9,423 nucleotides of DNA from an uncultured Bacteroidota bacterium (lineage in GTDB: Bacteria; Bacteroidota; Bacteroidia; Chitinophagales; Chitinophagaceae). Made by a program: the position numbers and the translations under genes. Position 1 is the stretch's first letter, and every line of letters starts with the position of its first letter. Location of the stretch: assembly GCA_903912435.1 (NCBI GenBank), contig CAIWHI010000016.1, positions 1-9,423 on the forward strand, written 5' to 3'. Positions 6,711 through 9,423 of the stretch are shown here, one piece after another. A model generated the notes under the pieces. It searched no databases and had not been told where the DNA came from. It was given only the letters and a program-made list of their open reading frames with translations.

Positions 6711-9423
6711 ATGGTTGATACTTTATTTTCATTTGGTACTGAGCAATTCAACCGGATTTTCCCATTTTATATTCTGGTGGACCGGGATTTGGATGTAATT
6801 TCTTTTGGAAAATCATTAGCTAAACTTTACCCAATTAAAGAAGGCAACAATTTCATTGATTACTTCCAGCTTAAATTACCACAGATTGAGAAAATCTCCT
6901 TCAATACCCTATTTGAATTATCTAATCAGGTTGTTCTTATTAGCCTTAATGGTTCAAATCATAATATTTTAAGAGGCCAGTTCGAATATCTAGATGCAAC
7001 GGAGCAATTATTATTTATTGGCACCCCTTGTTTTACCTCTATCGACGAAATAAAAGAAGAGCGACTTACGCTTAATGATTTTGCCAAGCACGATTCTTTT
7101 ATCGACCAATTGCATGTTTTAAAAGCCCAGGAATTAGCAGCAAATGAAGTTAAAAGCCTGCTTAACTCTGTAAACGAACAAAACGGCAGCCTAAATGGCA
7201 ATGACAATCTATGGAAATTCGCCCTTAAAGGCGACATCATATGGCATCTTGACTATACCATTTCTGGTGGCAATGGCCTGAAGACTACTAAGAAGGGAAT
7301 TACTCCAGCTACTAAGGAAGGTGAAATTGATTACTACTCATGGATGGAATTAATTCATCCCGAAGATAAGGATAGTGTAAAAACTCAATTTACCGATTTT
7401 ATTGAGGGCAAAGTAGAAAGATTTGAAGCAGAACACAGGTGGAAACCCGCTGGTGGCTATTTCAAATATTTCATTACCAGAGCCATCATTACAAGTCGCA
7501 CCATGGAAGGCAAACCTAGCCACATCATTGGTACGCTTACCGATATAGACGAGCAAAAGAAAACCGAATTCCAATTGAAGGAAACTGCCAATAGACTATT
7601 TTTCCTGATTCAAAATTTGGATTCCGGCGTTGTGGTTGAGGGCAAAGACAATAAAATTATTTTAGTAAATGATAAGTTCTGCAATTTCCTGGGCATTAAG
7701 GAAACTCCCGACCAATTAGTAGGCATGAATTATACTGTGGCTACCCGCCATAGTAAATACCTATATAAATATCCCGAGGAAGTCGTTACCCGTATTTACC
7801 AGATACTAGATCAAAAGAAACCTGCATTACACGAATTGATTGAATTGGCCGATGGTCGTTTCTTTAAGCGTGATTATGTACCTATTTTTATTGATGACAA
7901 ATACGAAGGCCATCTTTGGCAATATGTAGATGTTACGGAGCAAACATTGGCTGAGCACCGTCTCGAAGAACAAAAATTATTCTATGAGAATGTACTGAAC
8001 AATATCCCTGCCGATATTGTGGCATTCAATACAAAACACGAATACCTGTTTGTAAACCCTACTGCGGTAAAAGATCCGGAGGTAAGGAAATGGATGATTG
8101 GGCAAAGTGATGAAAATTATTGCCGCACACGTAATAAGCCAGAAAGTATTGCTATTGAACGCACAAATGTCTTCAATGAGGTAATTAAAAACAAGAAACT
8201 AATTTTCTGGGAAGAAAAACTGGTAGATAAGGATGGCAATGCCGAATTCCATCTCCGGAACATGTTCCCTGTGCTTGATGAAAATGACGATGTAATTCAG
8301 GTTATTGGATTTGGATTAGATATTACCGACAGAAAGAAAATTGAAGACCAGTTAAAAATTAATGAAAAACGCTATCGTGACCTGTTCAATTATAGTCAGG
8401 CTTACATTTGTACGCATGATTTAACAGGTAAATTAATTACTGTCAATCCTGCAATTTGCGAATTATTGGGACAAACCCAGGAAGAACTGATAGGCAAGTC
8501 ATTAACCGAATTCCTTCCAAAAGAAGACATAGCTGCTTTCCAGGCATCCTATCTTGATAAGGTAATCCACGATGGTAGTGCCAATGGCATTTTCAGGATT
8601 ATAGGAGATAAAGGCAGGAAGGCGTTCCTTATATACAAGAACTTCAAGGTTCTGGATGAAGTTTCCGAGCCTTATATCATAGGCTTTTCCCAGGATATCA
8701 CTGAGAGGATTAAGACCGAAAAAGAACTACTAGCCACCAAAAAGATTACCGAAGAAGCAAACAGGGCAAAAGAAACCTTCCTGGCCAATATGAGCCATGA
8801 AATCCGCACCCCTATGACCGGAATTTTGGGTATTGCCAACCTGCTTTCTAAAACAGGCCTCGACGACCAGCAGAGGAAGTTCACAAAATTGATTTCAGAA
8901 TCGGCCAATAACCTCCTGACCATTGTTAACGACGTATTGGATATTGAAAAAATAGCCGCCGGTAAGCTCGACCTTGAATTAATACCATTTAAATTAGAAG
9001 ATAAGGTATTTACTACCCTCCAATCATTCCAGTTTAAGGCTGAGGACAAAAACATCAACCTATTGATGAATAGCTCCCTGCCCGATGATATGATTGTTAT
9101 TGGTGACCCTTACCGACTGAGCCAAATCTTAAACAACCTGCTCAGCAATGCCCTTAAATTCACAAATGATGGGGAAATATCCATAAATATGGATACCAAA
9201 AAGAGTGATGATAAAACCATTACAGTTGAAATTCAGGTGCAGGATACAGGTATAGGCATACGTCAGGAAAAACTCACCGACATATTCAATCCTTTTGTTC
9301 AGGCATCATCTGATACTACACGTAAATATGGTGGCACCGGCCTCGGATTGACCATTTGCAAGAACCTTGTAGAAATGCAAGGCGGCAGGATAAACGTAAA
9401 AAGTGCTGAAGGTGTAGGTACTA
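6711..9423 (+). CDS. HNOBA-PAS(x4) sensor histidine kinase, C-terminus cut by window edge
   Basis: 904 codons are visible. Residues about 8-150 match the HNOBA domain (H-NOX-associated, known from soluble guanylate cyclases): FNRIFPFYILVDRDLDV (13-29), LRGQFEYL (87-94), then LLFIGTPC, IDEI, LTLNDF and HDSFIDQLHVLKAQE, leading into a probable coiled coil. Four PAS domains follow at about 164-284, 292-412, 426-545 and 550-668. HisKA has FLANMSHEIRTPM with the phosphorylated His696. The HATPase domain has the N box NNLLSNALKF (Asn813), G1 DTGIGI (Asp845), an F box FNPFVQ and G2 GGTGLGL (874-880). No membrane segment or signal peptide is seen, so it should be cytosolic and autophosphorylate on His696 in response to a signal read by HNOBA/PAS. 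By family, HNOBA works with the haem-NO/O2 sensor H-NOX, which is absent here. A receiver domain may lie beyond the edge. ATG 6711 is the first start after the in-frame stop at 6672-6674. Confidence 0.95.
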   Translation, partial: MVDTLFSFGTEQFNRIFPFYILVDRDLDVISFGKSLAKLYPIKEGNNFIDYFQLKLPQIEKISFNTLFELSNQVVLISLNGSNHNILRGQFEYLDATEQLLFIGTPCFTSIDEIKEERLTLNDFAKHDSFIDQLHVLKAQELAANEVKSLLNSVNEQNGSLNGNDNLWKFALKGDIIWHLDYTISGGNGLKTTKKGITPATKEGEIDYYSWMELIHPEDKDSVKTQFTDFIEGKVERFEAEHRWKPAGGYFKYFITRAIITSRTMEGKPSHIIGTLTDIDEQKKTEFQLKETANRLFFLIQNLDSGVVVEGKDNKIILVNDKFCNFLGIKETPDQLVGMNYTVATRHSKYLYKYPEEVVTRIYQILDQKKPALHELIELADGRFFKRDYVPIFIDDKYEGHLWQYVDVTEQTLAEHRLEEQKLFYENVLNNIPADIVAFNTKHEYLFVNPTAVKDPEVRKWMIGQSDENYCRTRNKPESIAIERTNVFNEVIKNKKLIFWEEKLVDKDGNAEFHLRNMFPVLDENDDVIQVIGFGLDITDRKKIEDQLKINEKRYRDLFNYSQAYICTHDLTGKLITVNPAICELLGQTQEELIGKSLTEFLPKEDIAAFQASYLDKVIHDGSANGIFRIIGDKGRKAFLIYKNFKVLDEVSEPYIIGFSQDITERIKTEKELLATKKITEEANRAKETFLANMSHEIRTPMTGILGIANLLSKTGLDDQQRKFTKLISESANNLLTIVNDVLDIEKIAAGKLDLELIPFKLEDKVFTTLQSFQFKAEDKNINLLMNSSLPDDMIVIGDPYRLSQILNNLLSNALKFTNDGEISINMDTKKSDDKTITVEIQVQDTGIGIRQEKLTDIFNPFVQASSDTTRKYGGTGLGLTICKNLVEMQGGRINVKSAEGVGT

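Noticed and set aside
6959..9058. Minus-strand open frames within the kinase (6959-7240, 7350-7574, 8672-9058)
   Set aside because: The plus-strand frame encodes continuous HNOBA, PAS and kinase domains with intact motifs; the antisense products have no family features.

Overview
The window looks like a chromosomal piece of a low-GC Bacteroidota species, probably Chitinophagia/Sphingobacteriia/Cytophagia-like. The main evidence is a 1579-residue secreted protein with a type IX secretion (T9SS) type B C-terminal signal, SprB-type repeats and an SBBP-type propeller. The absence of strong Shine-Dalgarno sequences and a TAnnTTTG-like -7 box before the ACP gene fit the same phylum. GC content and codon use look similar across all genes, and no transposase, integrase, tRNA, rRNA or CRISPR array was seen.

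Layout. Positions 1-949 (minus strand) hold a two-gene segment: a dedicated acyl carrier protein (701-949), then the N-terminal 205 residues of a GT-C type membrane glycosyltransferase (1-615, cut by the window edge). This resembles the end of a surface-polysaccharide or glycolipid operon. Positions 1182-5921 (minus strand) hold the giant T9SS cargo protein. It has a signal peptide, a seven-repeat beta-propeller, eleven Ig/PKD-like repeats of about 75 residues, two SprB repeats and a CHU_C/gliding-motility C-terminal domain. A hydrophobic open frame (5918-6100) overlaps its start codon by four bases and may be a small gene or a membrane-protein remnant.

Positions 5922-6710 are a 789-bp AT-rich region with two diverged direct copies of a 150-160 bp element (6135-6294 and 6517-6665) and a short palindrome beside a possible -7 box. 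From 6711 to the right edge (plus strand) runs the first 904 codons of a soluble sensor histidine kinase. Its N-terminus is a clear HNOBA (H-NOX-associated) domain, followed by four PAS domains, HisKA and most of the HATPase domain. No H-NOX domain is fused to it.

How the parts relate: the kinase and the giant surface protein are transcribed divergently and share the 789-bp intergenic region, but nothing visible shows that one regulates the other. The most notable items are the HNOBA-kinase without a fused H-NOX partner, the higher-order pattern in the Ig repeat array, and the duplicated intergenic element whose two copies retain a similar short peptide reading frame.
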